Shown here one piece after another: positions 8,282 to 17,086 of a DNA stretch of 64,000 nucleotides. Where the stretch lies: assembly GCF_030161555.1 (NCBI RefSeq), contig NZ_BSUK01000001.1, positions 2,356,001 to 2,420,000 of the forward strand, given 5' to 3'. A program made the position numbers and the translations under genes. Each line of letters starts with the position of its first letter. Positions within the stretch are counted from its first letter, which is position 1. Source of the stretch: Luteimicrobium album (GTDB lineage Bacteria; Actinomycetota; Actinomycetes; Actinomycetales; Cellulomonadaceae). Under the pieces are notes generated by a model. The model did no database searches. It was not told where the DNA came from and saw only the letters and a list, made by a program, of their open reading frames with translations.

Positions 8282-9939
8282 TCAGTGCTCGTAGACCTCC
8301 TGGTGGGGGTTGTCGTAGGCGAGCGAGTCGGCCGTGTTCGCGACCATCTCGATCTTGACGTCCGTCATGGACGGGAGCGGGATGAAGCCGGGGGCGCGCA
8401 CTCGGGCGTGAACGTGAGCGGGATGCCGAGGAGCTTGCCCGAGAACTTCGTCGCGTAGAGGAGGACGTCGCCCTTCATCGTGATCGAGTCGGACGTCGCG
8501 ACCAGACCCTGGCTGCCGTCGGCCTTGGCGGGGACGTCGAGCCGGAACCCGGGGACGACGGCCTTGTCGGCCGTGAACTTCATGGCCCGCACGGTCGTGC
8601 CGTCGACGCGCGGCAGCGTCACGTTGCCCTTGTACCAAGAGTTGGTGATCTGGAACTTCGAGCCGGACAGGTGGGCCGCCAGGTTCGGGACCGTCACGTC
8701 CGACGACGACCCCAGGTCCTTCCCCTCGCCCAGGCAGAGCTTGAGCTCGTCGGCGAGGGCGGCGACGCCCTCCTTCGCGGCGGCCTCGATCGACTCCTGG
8801 TCGGTCGTGCCGTCGCTCTTGTCGTCGGTCGTGGTGTCGTCGTCCGTCGTGGTGTCATCGGCCTTGTCGTCACCGGCAGCGCCGTCCGAAGGATCGGTGG
8901 TCGCGGCGCCGGAGCCGTCCGTCCCGGCGCCGTCGTCCGTGCCCGACGACGGCGTGCCGCCGCCGGTGGACCCGGCGCCTTCGTCCGTGGTCGCCCCGTC
9001 CGTCGGTGCGGAGGTCTCGGTGCCGGACGGGCCGTCGTCGGACGTGCCATCGCCGGACGTGCCCCCGGCGGCCGCGCCGCCGTCGGTGGTGGCGTCCTCG
9101 GTGGGGGAGGCCGTCGACGTCGGCGACTCGCTCGGCGCGCTGGTCGCGTCGTCCGAAGCGGACTCGTCGGCGGCGGGGCAGAACACGTGGAGGGGGTCGA
9201 GGACGCACCAGCCGCTCTGCTCGCTGCTGGCGGCGGCCGCGACGGGGAGGGCGCCGGCACCGAGGAGCCCGGTGCCCCCGACGCTCAGCGCGGACGCGAG
9301 GACGCCCGCACCGATCGCGTTGAGCCGTGCGCGGCGGCGCGGCGAGACGCCGGCCTCAGCCGGCGTTCCCGAGAAAGGGCGCGGCCCCGGGGCGGCGTCG
9401 AGGACGAGCGTGTCGTCGGTGCTGGGGGCGGAGCCGGTGAGGTCGAGGCCCTCGGCGTGGCGGGGGCGTGCGGTCTCGGTCTCGCTCGCTTCCTGAGCGT
9501 TCGCGGTGTCCCGTGGCAGCCACGAGAGGGACATGATCGAGCCGACGATGCCGAGGATCGTGCCGATGAGGAATCCGCCGAGGTTGACGCCGATGAGCGA
9601 GTAGACCGAGACCACCAGCGCGATCACGCCGTAGAACACCCGGTGTACGGGCATCGTCCACGCGAGGACTCCGAGGAGGACCAGAACGATCGGCAGGATC
9701 GTCGCCTGCATGCCCTGGATGCCGAACTGGAGGTGCAGGTGCCCGAAGTCGAGCTGGCCGGAGCCGAAGAGCTCGAACCCCGCGACGATGGTCACGAGCC
9801 CGCCCCAGAACGGACGTGACCGGCGCCAGGCGCGGAACCGCTCACGGCGCGTTGCCGTCGCGGCTGCGCGCTCGGAGGTGTCGACGGTCGCGGTGTCGAC
9901 GGCCGTGGTGTCGTCGGTCTCGTGCGGTGTCGTGGTCAC
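8282..9939 (-). CDS. DUF6114 membrane protein with secreted C-terminal domain (frameshifted)
   Basis: The start is GTG 9939 (VTTTPHETDD), with GGAG upstream. After a short cytosolic tail come about four membrane helices (RPFWGGLVTIVAGFELFGSG to GTILGIVGSIMSLSWL), matching DUF6114. Next is one further hydrophobic segment, a Cys pair (WCVLDPLHVFCP), a long Ser/Thr/Asp-rich disordered spacer, and a folded C-terminal domain starting near DELKLCLGEGKDLG. The frame breaks in the C5 run at about 8390. Adding one base gives the natural end GFIPLPSMTDVKIEMV through to VYEH at 8282. It sits directly downstream of the DUF6230 gene, the usual partner in Streptomyces and relatives. An envelope-associated role is inferred. 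Confidence 0.75.
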
Positions 9940-9984
9940 CCTCAGGACTCCTTCGTCGGTCGAGGTGGTGGTACGTCGCGGGGG

Positions 9985-10021
9985 CGTCCCGCCCGTGGGC
10001 CGCGGACCCACGGGCGGGACG
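9985..10021 (-). terminator. Intercistronic hairpin between DUF6230 and DUF6114 genes
   Basis: A 15-bp perfect stem with a 7-base loop starts 8 bases after the DUF6230 stop codon and lies 46 bases before the DUF6114 start. It has no T run. It may be a partial terminator or mRNA-stabilising element setting different levels of the two proteins. Confidence 0.55.
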
Positions 10022-10028
10022 TCGTGCG

Positions 10029-10619
10029 TCAGAAGCAGGTGTCCTTGGGGGACGTGATGAACAGGTGCAGGCCGTTGAGCGTGAAGGTGCCAGCCTGGGT
10101 GCTCAGGGACGTCTGCTGCAGGTCCTTGATGCTCACGTGGTCCGCGTCCTGGGCGAAGTCGCCCTTGGTGCCCTTGGCCGTGGTCTGGACCTTCGAGGCG
10201 TCGATCCCGATGCGAATGTTCGAGAACGTCGCGTCACCCTTGAGGTCGGTCATCCCGATCAGGAGGTTCTGTGCCGTGGCCGGCTTCTTGCCGCCGCCGG
10301 CCGTGATCTTGAGCCCCACGGGGGCGCCGGGGATCGAGACGGACTGGCACAGGTTGGTGAGGGTCGCGTCCTGGATCGCCGAGATCGCGACGGGGTTCTG
10401 CTTCCCGTCCGCGTCGACTGCGACACCCGAGTACTGCGAGAAGCCGTCGCCCTCGAGGTCGGTCGCGCCGACCTGGAACGGGACGCCGGAGACGGCGAAC
10501 GAGACGGGCACGGCGCCGCTGGCGACGCCACCCATCAGGACGGTGACGGCGACAGCGGCCGGCACCGCAGCGAGCGCGACGCGACCCCGGCGCGTGCTCG
10601 TGAGCTTCTTCAACTTCAC
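10029..10619 (-). CDS. DUF6230 family secreted protein
   Basis: The best start is GTG 10619 (VKLKKLTSTRRG), because GAGGAGG lies 5-6 bases upstream. An ATG at 10637 would put that ribosome site inside the gene. The 196-residue product has a signal-like N-terminus (RVALAAVPAAVAVTVLMGGV) and a beta-rich body with repeated hydrophobic/Asp patterns. A Cys is near the middle (LTNLCQSVSIPG) and a terminal DTCF, probably a disulfide pair. DUF6230 proteins are often mislabelled cholesterol esterases, and no catalytic motif is visible here. Co-transcription with the DUF6114 gene and a strong upstream promoter suggest an abundant cell-surface component. Confidence 0.8.
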   Translation of the reverse strand: MKLKKLTSTRRGRVALAAVPAAVAVTVLMGGVASGAVPVSFAVSGVPFQVGATDLEGDGFSQYSGVAVDADGKQNPVAISAIQDATLTNLCQSVSIPGAPVGLKITAGGGKKPATAQNLLIGMTDLKGDATFSNIRIGIDASKVQTTAKGTKGDFAQDADHVSIKDLQQTSLSTQAGTFTLNGLHLFITSPKDTCF

Positions 10620-10760
10620 GGATCCTCCTCGATTCATGACGGGGCGGGCGACGAGGCGTCGCTCCGCCGGTGCTGCCGCATCGCAGCGGTGCGTGAGCGC
10701 GCGTACCGGGAACCCCCGGGCAGCACGTCGTCGATGACGTCGTCGTCGCTCATGGGGGAG

Positions 10761-10790
10761 ACGGTACGGAGCCTACTGAACGCGTGTCAA
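10761..10790 (-). promoter_or_regulatory. Sigma-70-like promoter for the DUF6230/DUF6114 operon
   Basis: On the minus strand a perfect TTGACA (10790-10785) is followed 18 bases later by TACCGT (10766-10761), which fits TANNNT. The start site would be near 10753, giving a leader of about 130 bases. TACTGA near 10774 and TCAGTA near 10811 form a spaced inverted repeat around this promoter and could be the operator of the divergent TetR regulator. Confidence 0.55.
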
Positions 10791-10841
10791 TAGCTAACTT
10801 GCATCGAGTCAGTAACGGCCCGTCGTGGCTATGCTCAGGGC

Positions 10842-11489
10842 ATGGCGGACCAGCGCAGGCGCGACGAACGACGCACACGTCTGTCACCCGACGAGCGTCG
10901 GGCCCAGCTCGTGGCGATCGGCGTGCAGGCACTCGCGGACCACTCGCTCGAGGAGCTCACCATCGAGCGGCTGTCCCAGCAGGCGGGGGTCTCGCGCGGG
11001 CTGCTCTTCTACTACTTCGGCTCCAAGCAGGGCTTCCACCGCGAGGTCGTGCGCGCCGCCCGCGACGGCCTGCTCCGCGCCACCGAGCCCGACCTCGACC
11101 TCGCGCCCCTCGACCGGCTCCACGCCACGCTCAGCAACCTCGTCCGGTTCGTGCGCGAGCACGAGGACACGTTCTTCTCGCTCGTGCGCGGTGCGGCGTC
11201 GGGGGACCGGGAGGTGCGCGAGGTCGTCCAGCAGGCGCGCGCGCTGCAGATGGAACGGCTCCGGATCGTCTGCGAGGAGCTCGGCATCCCCGACACCGCG
11301 ATGCTGCGCATGACGCTGCGCTCGTGGGTCGCGTTCGCCGAGGAGTCGCTCGTCGACGGGGTGCTGGTCAGCGAGCTGTCGCCCGAGGAGCTCGTCGACT
11401 TCCTCGAGCGCACGCTCTTCGCCGTCGTGCCGTGCGTCGACCCCTCCTACGGGGCGCACCTGCGCCCCGACGTCGCGTCGCCGAACTGA
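10842..11489 (+). CDS. TetR/AcrR family transcriptional regulator
   Basis: The 215-residue protein has a TetR N-terminal helix-turn-helix at about residues 25-70 (LTIERLSQQAGVSRGLLFYY, then FGSKQGFHREVV). The C-terminal helical ligand/dimer domain includes FAEESLVDGVLVSELSPEEL. It is divergent from the DUF6230/DUF6114 pair with a 220-base shared control region, so it probably represses that operon. The same neighbour relationship is seen for these families in other actinobacteria, as far as I recall. The ligand is unknown. Confidence 0.9.
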   Translation: MADQRRRDERRTRLSPDERRAQLVAIGVQALADHSLEELTIERLSQQAGVSRGLLFYYFGSKQGFHREVVRAARDGLLRATEPDLDLAPLDRLHATLSNLVRFVREHEDTFFSLVRGAASGDREVREVVQQARALQMERLRIVCEELGIPDTAMLRMTLRSWVAFAEESLVDGVLVSELSPEELVDFLERTLFAVVPCVDPSYGAHLRPDVASPN

Positions 11490-11500
11490 CCGTCTTCACG

Positions 11501-11550
11501 ACGCAGGCGGGTCGCGGCCGGACGGATGTCCGGCGGCGGCCCGCCTGCGT
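11501..11550. terminator. Bidirectional terminator between tetR and mscL
   Basis: An 11-bp stem (ACGCAGGCGGG with CCCGCCTGCGT) encloses a second hairpin (CCGGAC with GTCCGG). It lies 11 bases after the TetR stop and 30 bases before the end of the convergent mscL gene. Confidence 0.75.
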
Positions 11551-11579
11551 ACGAGACGTCCGGACGCGAGGCCGGTGGC

Positions 11580-12020
11580 CTACGACTGGCCGGGGCGCTG
11601 CTGCTGCGCGAGGAGGTCGCGGATCTCCGTCAGGAGCTGGACGTCGTCCGCCACGGGAGTGGGCTCGGCCACCTTGTTGCGGTTGCGGCGCTCGTTGATC
11701 TTGTTCATCGGCAGCACGATGATGAAGTAGATCGCCGCCGCGATGATGAGGAAGTTGACGATCGCCGTGAGCAGGTGGCCGACGCTGATGACCGCGTCGT
11801 CGCTGCTGGATCCCGGGTTGGGTCCGTGGCGGAGGGTGATGTCCCAGATGCTGTCGAAGTTGGGCTTGCCGAAGATCGCGCCGATGATCGGGTTGACGAA
11901 GTAGTCGACGACCGCAGTCACGACTGCGCTGAACGCAGCGCCGATGACGACCGCGACGGCCAACTCGACGACGTTGCCACGCAGGATGAAGTCGCGGAAA
12001 CCACTGAAGACGTTGCGCAT
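11580..12020 (-). CDS. mscL: Large-conductance mechanosensitive channel MscL
   Basis: The 146-residue protein begins MRNVFSGFRDFILRGNVVEL, the amphipathic N-terminal helix and start of TM1. The pore helix AVAVVIGAAFSAVVTAVVDY and TM2 (LLTAIVNFLIIAAAIYFIIV) follow, then a charged tail ending in the C-terminal bundle (LLTEIRDLLAQQ). Length and order match MscL, a homopentameric membrane channel that opens on hypo-osmotic shock. The gene is monocistronic by position, between a terminator and the SAF-domain gene. Confidence 0.95.
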   Translation of the reverse strand: MRNVFSGFRDFILRGNVVELAVAVVIGAAFSAVVTAVVDYFVNPIIGAIFGKPNFDSIWDITLRHGPNPGSSSDDAVISVGHLLTAIVNFLIIAAAIYFIIVLPMNKINERRNRNKVAEPTPVADDVQLLTEIRDLLAQQQRPGQS

Positions 12021-12126
12021 GGGTCGGGAATCCCCTCGTGCTGCGATCGGGTCGAAGCCATCAAAGCATGCGTGCGTGCCTGCGTCACGGAACTGAGGTG
12101 TAGAGACGTGTCGCGTCCGGGTGTCG

Positions 12127-12944
12127 TCAGCGCACGAAGACCGCGGTCACGCGCGCCCAGTCGGGGCGGCCCGCGATGGCTTCTGCCTCCGTGGCGGTGA
12201 CCGCCACGACCAGGGTCGGTGCGGAGTCCGAGGTCCCGCCACCGCCGAGCACCCCGCCGCCGGAGTCGTCGTCGACGCGGGGCGCCGGGAGCACGAGCGC
12301 GTCGTGCGCCAGGTACGACGACGTCGCCCGCGGAGCCCGGTCCTTCTTCGCCGCGTCGCCGTCGCCCGGGTCGGCGCTGGCGTCGTCGGCGGTCGTGGCG
12401 GCGCCGGCGGAGGCCTCGCTCGCGGCCGCGTCCGTCGTGGAGGCGAGCAGGTCGACGTGGTCGCCGGGCCCCAGCAGTGCGGCGGCGGGGTCGTCACCGA
12501 GGCTCAGGGCGACGACGACGCGGCCCTTGGGGGCGCTCGCCGCGACGCCGCCCGCAGCGACGAGCCCCGGCGTCACGACCGTCCCGGCAGCCAAGGCGAC
12601 GGAGGCGACCCGGCCCGCTGCGTCGTCGGGGGCGTGGAACGCCTTCCCTGGGGCGAGGGCCGTCGCGACCCGGGCGACCCGCAGGTCGTGGGAGTCGAGC
12701 CTCGTGCCGGCGGCGACGTCGTGCGCGACGACGAGCACCGCCACGGTGGCAGGGGAGCGGGGCGCAGCGCACCGACGACGAGGGACGCGGCGAGACCCAG
12801 GCCGATCGCGGCGACCGCGAACCGAGCCCGCCAGAAGGCGCGCGCCGCGTGGTGTCGGAACCGGGCTGCGCCACCGCTGCCGTGGCGGGACGACGGGGTG
12901 TGCGCGGGCGGGACGCCGACAGGACGGCTGCGGAAGAAGGGCAC
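12127..12944 (-). CDS. SAF-domain (CpaB/RcpC-like) membrane-anchored protein (frameshifted)
   Basis: The start is ATG 12944 (MPFFRSRPVGV), followed by a single membrane helix (ARFAVAAIGLGLAASLVVGA). Restoring one base in the G4 run at about 12751 joins this to AVLVVAHDVAAGTRLDSHDL, the SAF domain found in CpaB/RcpC pilus-assembly proteins and FlgA. Further blocks (RVVVALSLGDDPAAALLGPG, then DHVDLLAST) match RcpC-like usher domains. The protein is about 272 residues. Actinobacteria often carry an orphan SAF protein next to fmdB and mscL, away from tad pilus genes, so a pilus role is not certain. Confidence 0.8.
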
Positions 12945-13068
12945 GGCGCGACGCTAGGCGTCGGCACCGCCCGGGCGGCGCGCGGTGGACGCAGGATGTG
13001 CACGACGCGCGCCGTCCCCAGGGCGTGCGTCGACCTTCAGGACCGGCGGGCAGCCGAGTCCCGTGCGG

Positions 13069-13416
13069 TCAGGAGGCGGCCTTGGCCGAGCTGCTCGACG
13101 TCGACGACCCGCTCGTGCCCGAGCTCGTCGGGGTGCTGCTCGTCGTGGTCGACGAGGGGGAGCTCGAGCCGGTGCTGTCCGTGGTGCTCTTCGGCGTGGT
13201 GGTCGAGCTGGTCGAGGACGAGCTCTTCGAACCGTTCGAGGACCGCGAGTCGTTGCGGTAGAACCCGGAGCCCTTGAAGACGACGCCGACGGCCGAGAAG
13301 ACCTTGCGCAGTGTGCCGCCGCACTCGGGGCAGACGGTCAGGGCGTCGTCGGAGAAGGACTGCTGGATGTCGAAAGCGTGGCCGCAGTCGGCGCAGCGAT
13401 AGGCGTAGGTGGGCAC
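13069..13416 (-). CDS. FmdB family zinc-ribbon protein
   Basis: The 115-residue protein starts MPTYAYRCADCGHAFDIQQS and contains two CxxC knuckles (CADC and CPEC), the FmdB zinc ribbon. Residues after about 58 are almost entirely Ser/Thr/Gly, a disordered tail common in actinobacterial members. The function of the family is not established beyond a proposed regulatory or metal-binding role. GAGGAGCCTC-like sequence upstream provides a ribosome site. Confidence 0.9.
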   Translation of the reverse strand: MPTYAYRCADCGHAFDIQQSFSDDALTVCPECGGTLRKVFSAVGVVFKGSGFYRNDSRSSNGSKSSSSTSSTTTPKSTTDSTGSSSPSSTTTSSTPTSSGTSGSSTSSSSAKAAS

Positions 13417-13486
13417 GGTAGAGGCTCCTCGGGCAGTGGACCGGCGGACCCACCGCCGGCTGGCACTCAGATGATCCGAGTGCTAA

Positions 13487-14124
13487 TCATACGCCGAGCT
13501 CGCGCCACCCCGCGGGCGTCGCGACGGCCTGCACGCGCTGGTCGTGAGACTCCGACGGCAGGGGCCGCTCGGCCGCGTCGTAGACCTCGTCCGGGAACAC
13601 GACGGCCACGACCCGCGCGTCCGAGCGCGTGTGCTGGAGCACCCGGTCGTACCAACCGCCACCCTGGCCGAGGCGCATGCCGGTGGTGTCAACGGCGAGC
13701 GCGGGCACCACCACGACGTCGGCGTCCCCGACGGCCTCGGCGGGCAGCTCGGGCGTGCCCGGCTCCGGCGGTCGGCCGGGCGCCCGGACACGGAGGTCGT
13801 CGCGCCCGGCGTACTCGGCCCAGTTGCGCTGGAGCCCCGTTCCGAGCACCGGGAGGAGGACGCGTACGTCGCGCGCCGCGAGCCGGTCCATGAGCGGAGT
13901 CGTCCCCGGTTCGGTCGCGCGGGCCGCGTAGACCGCGACGCACCGGGCGTCCTGGATCTCGGGGATCGTCTCCACGACGTCGGCCAGCGCTTCGGCGGCC
14001 TCGCGCCGCAGGCGTTCGGAGCGGGCCTCCCGAACCGTGCGGATCGCCCGCCGCAGCTCCTCCTTCGCGTCCTCCGGCTCGAGGCCGGAGGTCGGGGGTA
14101 GGGCTGTGCGCTGCCGGACGTCAT
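13487..14124 (-). CDS. 5-formyltetrahydrofolate cyclo-ligase (frameshifted)
   Basis: The enzyme converts 5-formyl-THF to 5,10-methenyl-THF with ATP. The start is ATG 14124 (MTSGSAQPYP). Adding one base in the G5 run at 14094-14098 gives a continuous 212-residue protein through EDAKEELRRAIRTVREARS. Family marks are VAVYAARATEPGTTPLMDRL and the active-site block VDTTGMRLGQGGGWYDRVLQ. The gene is divergent from the GNAT/SepX pair, which is the usual arrangement in this group. Without the correction no start codon is available in the main frame, which supports the sequencing-error explanation. Confidence 0.85.
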
Positions 14125-14265
14125 AGGGACATTGTGGCAAACGGAACCCACGACGACACCGTCCGGCCTCGACCGGTCCGCGGGAACACTTCGGACGAAC
14201 CGGCACGGGAACCCCGCGGAGCGCTACTGTCTGCCCATGACCTTCGACGCCTGCGGCGGTGCCGG

Positions 14266-14931
14266 GTGCCACTGAGACCGGCCGGTTCGGGGCGCCCGTG
14301 GCCCGTGGTGCTGCGCGGCTTCGGGCCGCACGGCGAGGTCGTCCTCCGACCGCTGCGGCGCGGTGACGCCGACGACTGGATGGAGCTGCGCCGTCGGAAC
14401 GCCACGTGGCTCGGGCAGTGGGAGGCGACGTCGCCCCGTCCGCAGCGCGGTGCCGCACCGACCTTCGGCGGCTACGTGCGGCTGCTCGCGTCCCAGGCGC
14501 GCTCCGGGACGACGCTCCCGTTCGCCATCGAGTACGAAGGCGAACTCGTCGGGCAGCTCACGGCGTCGTCGATCACGTACGGTTCCCTGTGCTCGGCCAC
14601 GATCGGCTACTGGGTCTCCGAGCACGTGGCGGGCCGCGGAATCGTGCCGACGGCCGTCGCGCTCACCGCCGACCACTGCTTCACCGCGCTCGGCCTGCAC
14701 CGCGTCGAGGTCAACATCCGTCCCGAGAACGGGCCGAGCCTGCGAGTCGCCGAGAAGCTGGGCCTGCGCGACGAGGGACTGCGTCGCCGGTACCTGCACA
14801 TCAACGGGCGCTGGTGCGACCACCGGAGCTTCGCCGTGACCGCCGACGAGGCCCCGGACGGGCTTCTCGCACGCTGGCGGCGGACCTGGAGCACCACCGA
14901 CGCAGGTCGGCGCGGCGACACGCCGTCGTGA
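14266..14931 (+). CDS. RimJ-like GNAT acetyltransferase
   Basis: The domain runs from VVLRPLRRGDADDW to the acetyl-CoA-binding region (IGYWVSEHVAGRGIVPTAVA) and the C-terminal block RVEVNIRPENGPSLRVAEKL, all typical of the RimJ/RimL N-acetyltransferases. I chose GTG 14266 because homologous proteins begin shortly before the WPVVLR segment. ATG 14237 is out of frame here but could be the start if a base is missing just after it. The gene precedes SepX/GlpR by 41 bases. This GNAT-SepX pair is conserved in actinobacteria. Confidence 0.85.
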   Translation: MPLRPAGSGRPWPVVLRGFGPHGEVVLRPLRRGDADDWMELRRRNATWLGQWEATSPRPQRGAAPTFGGYVRLLASQARSGTTLPFAIEYEGELVGQLTASSITYGSLCSATIGYWVSEHVAGRGIVPTAVALTADHCFTALGLHRVEVNIRPENGPSLRVAEKLGLRDEGLRRRYLHINGRWCDHRSFAVTADEAPDGLLARWRRTWSTTDAGRRGDTPS

Positions 14932-14972
14932 GTCCGGCGTCGCACCGCACCCTCGCCTACCGTCGAGGGGTG

Positions 14973-16102
14973 ATGACGTCGTGGGCCGGGCCGGCAGCCG
15001 TGGTGCTGTTCGCTGCCTGGCTCGCGTACTACGTGCCGCTGCGGGTCGGGATGCGGCAGCAGGTCGCCGACGCGCGGACGTCGGACCGCTTCTCAGGGGG
15101 CCTGCGCGTGCTCGCGGTCGTCGGGCGAAGGATGCCCGAGGTCGCGCTCGCGGCGGAGGGCCCGGTCGTCACGGGAGGTGTCCCGCTGCTCGCGATGAGC
15201 GCGCACGAGGCGCGGGGGATCCGAGGTCGTGAGGAGGCGGGGGACATGAGCGTCGAGTCGCAGGACGACACCGAGCCCCGCCGCGCCCTCGGGCCGGCAC
15301 CCGCCACCCGTCCTGACGCCCGGCGCGCGGCCGCGCGGCGTCGCGCGGTCCTCACCCTGGCGCTCGTGGCGGCGACCGTGGTCGCCGGCGTGCTCGCCGG
15401 GTTCGGTGCGCTGCCGTGGCCCGTGCTCCTCGTGCCGGTCGTGCTGCTGGCGGGCGTGCTCGCGCTCGGACGCCGCGTCGTCGTCGCGGCACGGCGGGCC
15501 GACCAGGCCCGGCTCGAGGCTGCGCGTCGTCGGGCGCTCGACGCCCGTCGTCAGGCGCTCGGCAGCCCGCTCGCCCCGCGCAACACGGCGCGCGGCGACC
15601 GTCGTCGCGTCACCGGCCACGCCGTGCAGACGTCGCAGACCGCGACCCAGATGATCCCGCGGATCACCGCCGAGGACCTCGACCGCGCACGCCGGGCCGC
15701 TGCCCGGCGCACCGAGCGTGCCGAGCGCCCGACGGCGCAGGACGCGTCCGCGGTGCCCTCGCCGCCCCGCGCGGCGAGCGGTCGGGAGGCCGCTCCGACG
15801 GCCCAGGGGGCCAGCGCCACGTGGGAGCCGGTCCCCGTGCCGCCGCCCACGTACACGATGAAGCCGACCGCGGGGGCGCCCCGCGTCCGCCGCTCCCCGC
15901 GCCGCTGCCGGAGCCGACCCCGGCGCCGGTGTCCGCGGAGGAGCTGGCGCCGCTGGCTGCTCCCGGGCGCGTCCGCGTGCCCGCCGAGCTCCGCACCCCG
16001 ACCCCCGCCCCGCCGGCCGGCGACGAGCCGCGTGCCACGACTGAGACCCTCGGGCTCTCGCTCGACGCGATCCTCGCGCGGCGCCGCGCCGTCGGCGAGT
16101 AG
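14973..16102 (+). CDS. Divisome membrane protein SepX/GlpR (frameshifted)
   Basis: ATG 14973 is preceded by GAGGGG. The N-terminus is a membrane helix (MTSWAGPAAVVLFAAWLAYY) followed by the basic motif DRFSGGLRVL, which I associate with SepX/GlpR. Two central helices follow (RRRAVLTLALVAATVVAGVL and LPWPVLLVPVVLLAGVLALG), then a long Ala/Arg/Pro-rich cytosolic tail. One missing base in the G5 run at 15872-15876 breaks the tail. Correction gives the end LGLSLDAILARRRAVGE at 16102, about 376 residues. SepX/GlpR is a membrane partner of the septum machinery (FtsZ-SepF-Glp network). The position after a RimJ-like gene matches its conserved locus. Confidence 0.8.
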
Positions 16103-16116
16103 CTCGCCCGCCGAGC

Positions 16117-17070
16117 TCAGGCCGCGGGGCAGAACGCATCGCGGTAGCCGGACGGCGTGTTCCCGACGACGCGGCGGAAGTGGTGCCGGAGCAGCGCGGC
16201 GGTCGCGAACCCGGACTCGCGGGCGACGGTCTCGAGGTCGAGCTCGGTGCTCTCGAGGAGGTAGCGGGCGCGCAGCACCCGCTGGGTGGTGAGCCAGCGC
16301 CCCGGCGTCGTGCCCGTCTCGGCCGTGAACCGTCGAGCGAACGTGCGGGGCGACAGGAACGCGCGGGCCGCGAGGCTCGCGACGGTGTGCGGCTCGGTCA
16401 GGTGCTCGCCTGCCCACTCGAGCACCTCGCGCAGCGAGTCGTCGTCGCACGGCGGCACCGGCTGCGGGATGAACTGGCGCTGACCGCCCTCGCGCTGCGG
16501 GGGCACGACCATGCGACGCGCGACGATGTTCGCGACCTCGCTGCCGAGCTCGCGCCGCACGAGGTGGAGGCACGCGTCGATGCCCGCCGCGGTCCCCGCG
16601 CTCGTGACGACGTTGCCGTCGTCGACGAACAGGACGTCCGGGTCGACCGTGATCTCGGGGTACTCGCGGGCGAGCCGGTCCGTGTACATCCAGTGGGTGG
16701 TGGCGCGGCGACCGTCGAGCACCCCGGCCTCCGCGAGCAGGAAGCTGCCCGAGCAGACGCTGAGGAGGAGGGCGCCGCGCGCGTCGGCGCGGCGCAGGGC
16801 ATCGAGGACCGCGGGGTCCTGGCCGCGGTGGATCGTGGTCGCGGGGACGGCGACGAGGTCGACGTCGTCGAGCGCGTCGAGGCCGTACGACGGCACGAGG
16901 TCGAGCCCCAGCTTGGTGCGGACGGGCCGGCCGGGTTCGGCGCCGCAGATGCGGAAGTCGAAGTTCGGCACACCGTCCTCGGTGCGGTCGATCCCGAAGA
17001 CCTCGCACACGATCCCGAACTCGAACATCGACAGGCCGTCGACCACGACGGCGCCCACGCTGTGCAACAT
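16117..17070 (-). CDS. GlxA-type AraC family transcriptional regulator
   Basis: ATG 17070 is preceded by AGGAGA. The 317-residue protein has an N-terminal DJ-1/PfpI-like amidase domain (residues about 1-190, with the conserved Cys in LLLSVCSGSFLLAEAG) and a C-terminal AraC double helix-turn-helix (VASLAARAFLSPRTFARRFT and LDLETVARESGFATAALLRH). GlxA-type regulators sense small metabolites, and the target here is unknown. The IS110 transposase stop lies 17 bases upstream of the ATG. The native promoter is therefore displaced and expression now depends on the element or is lost. Confidence 0.9.
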   Translation of the reverse strand: MLHSVGAVVVDGLSMFEFGIVCEVFGIDRTEDGVPNFDFRICGAEPGRPVRTKLGLDLVPSYGLDALDDVDLVAVPATTIHRGQDPAVLDALRRADARGALLLSVCSGSFLLAEAGVLDGRRATTHWMYTDRLAREYPEITVDPDVLFVDDGNVVTSAGTAAGIDACLHLVRRELGSEVANIVARRMVVPPQREGGQRQFIPQPVPPCDDDSLREVLEWAGEHLTEPHTVASLAARAFLSPRTFARRFTAETGTTPGRWLTTQRVLRARYLLESTELDLETVARESGFATAALLRHHFRRVVGNTPSGYRDAFCPAA

Positions 17071-17086
17071 CTGAGAATCTCCTATG

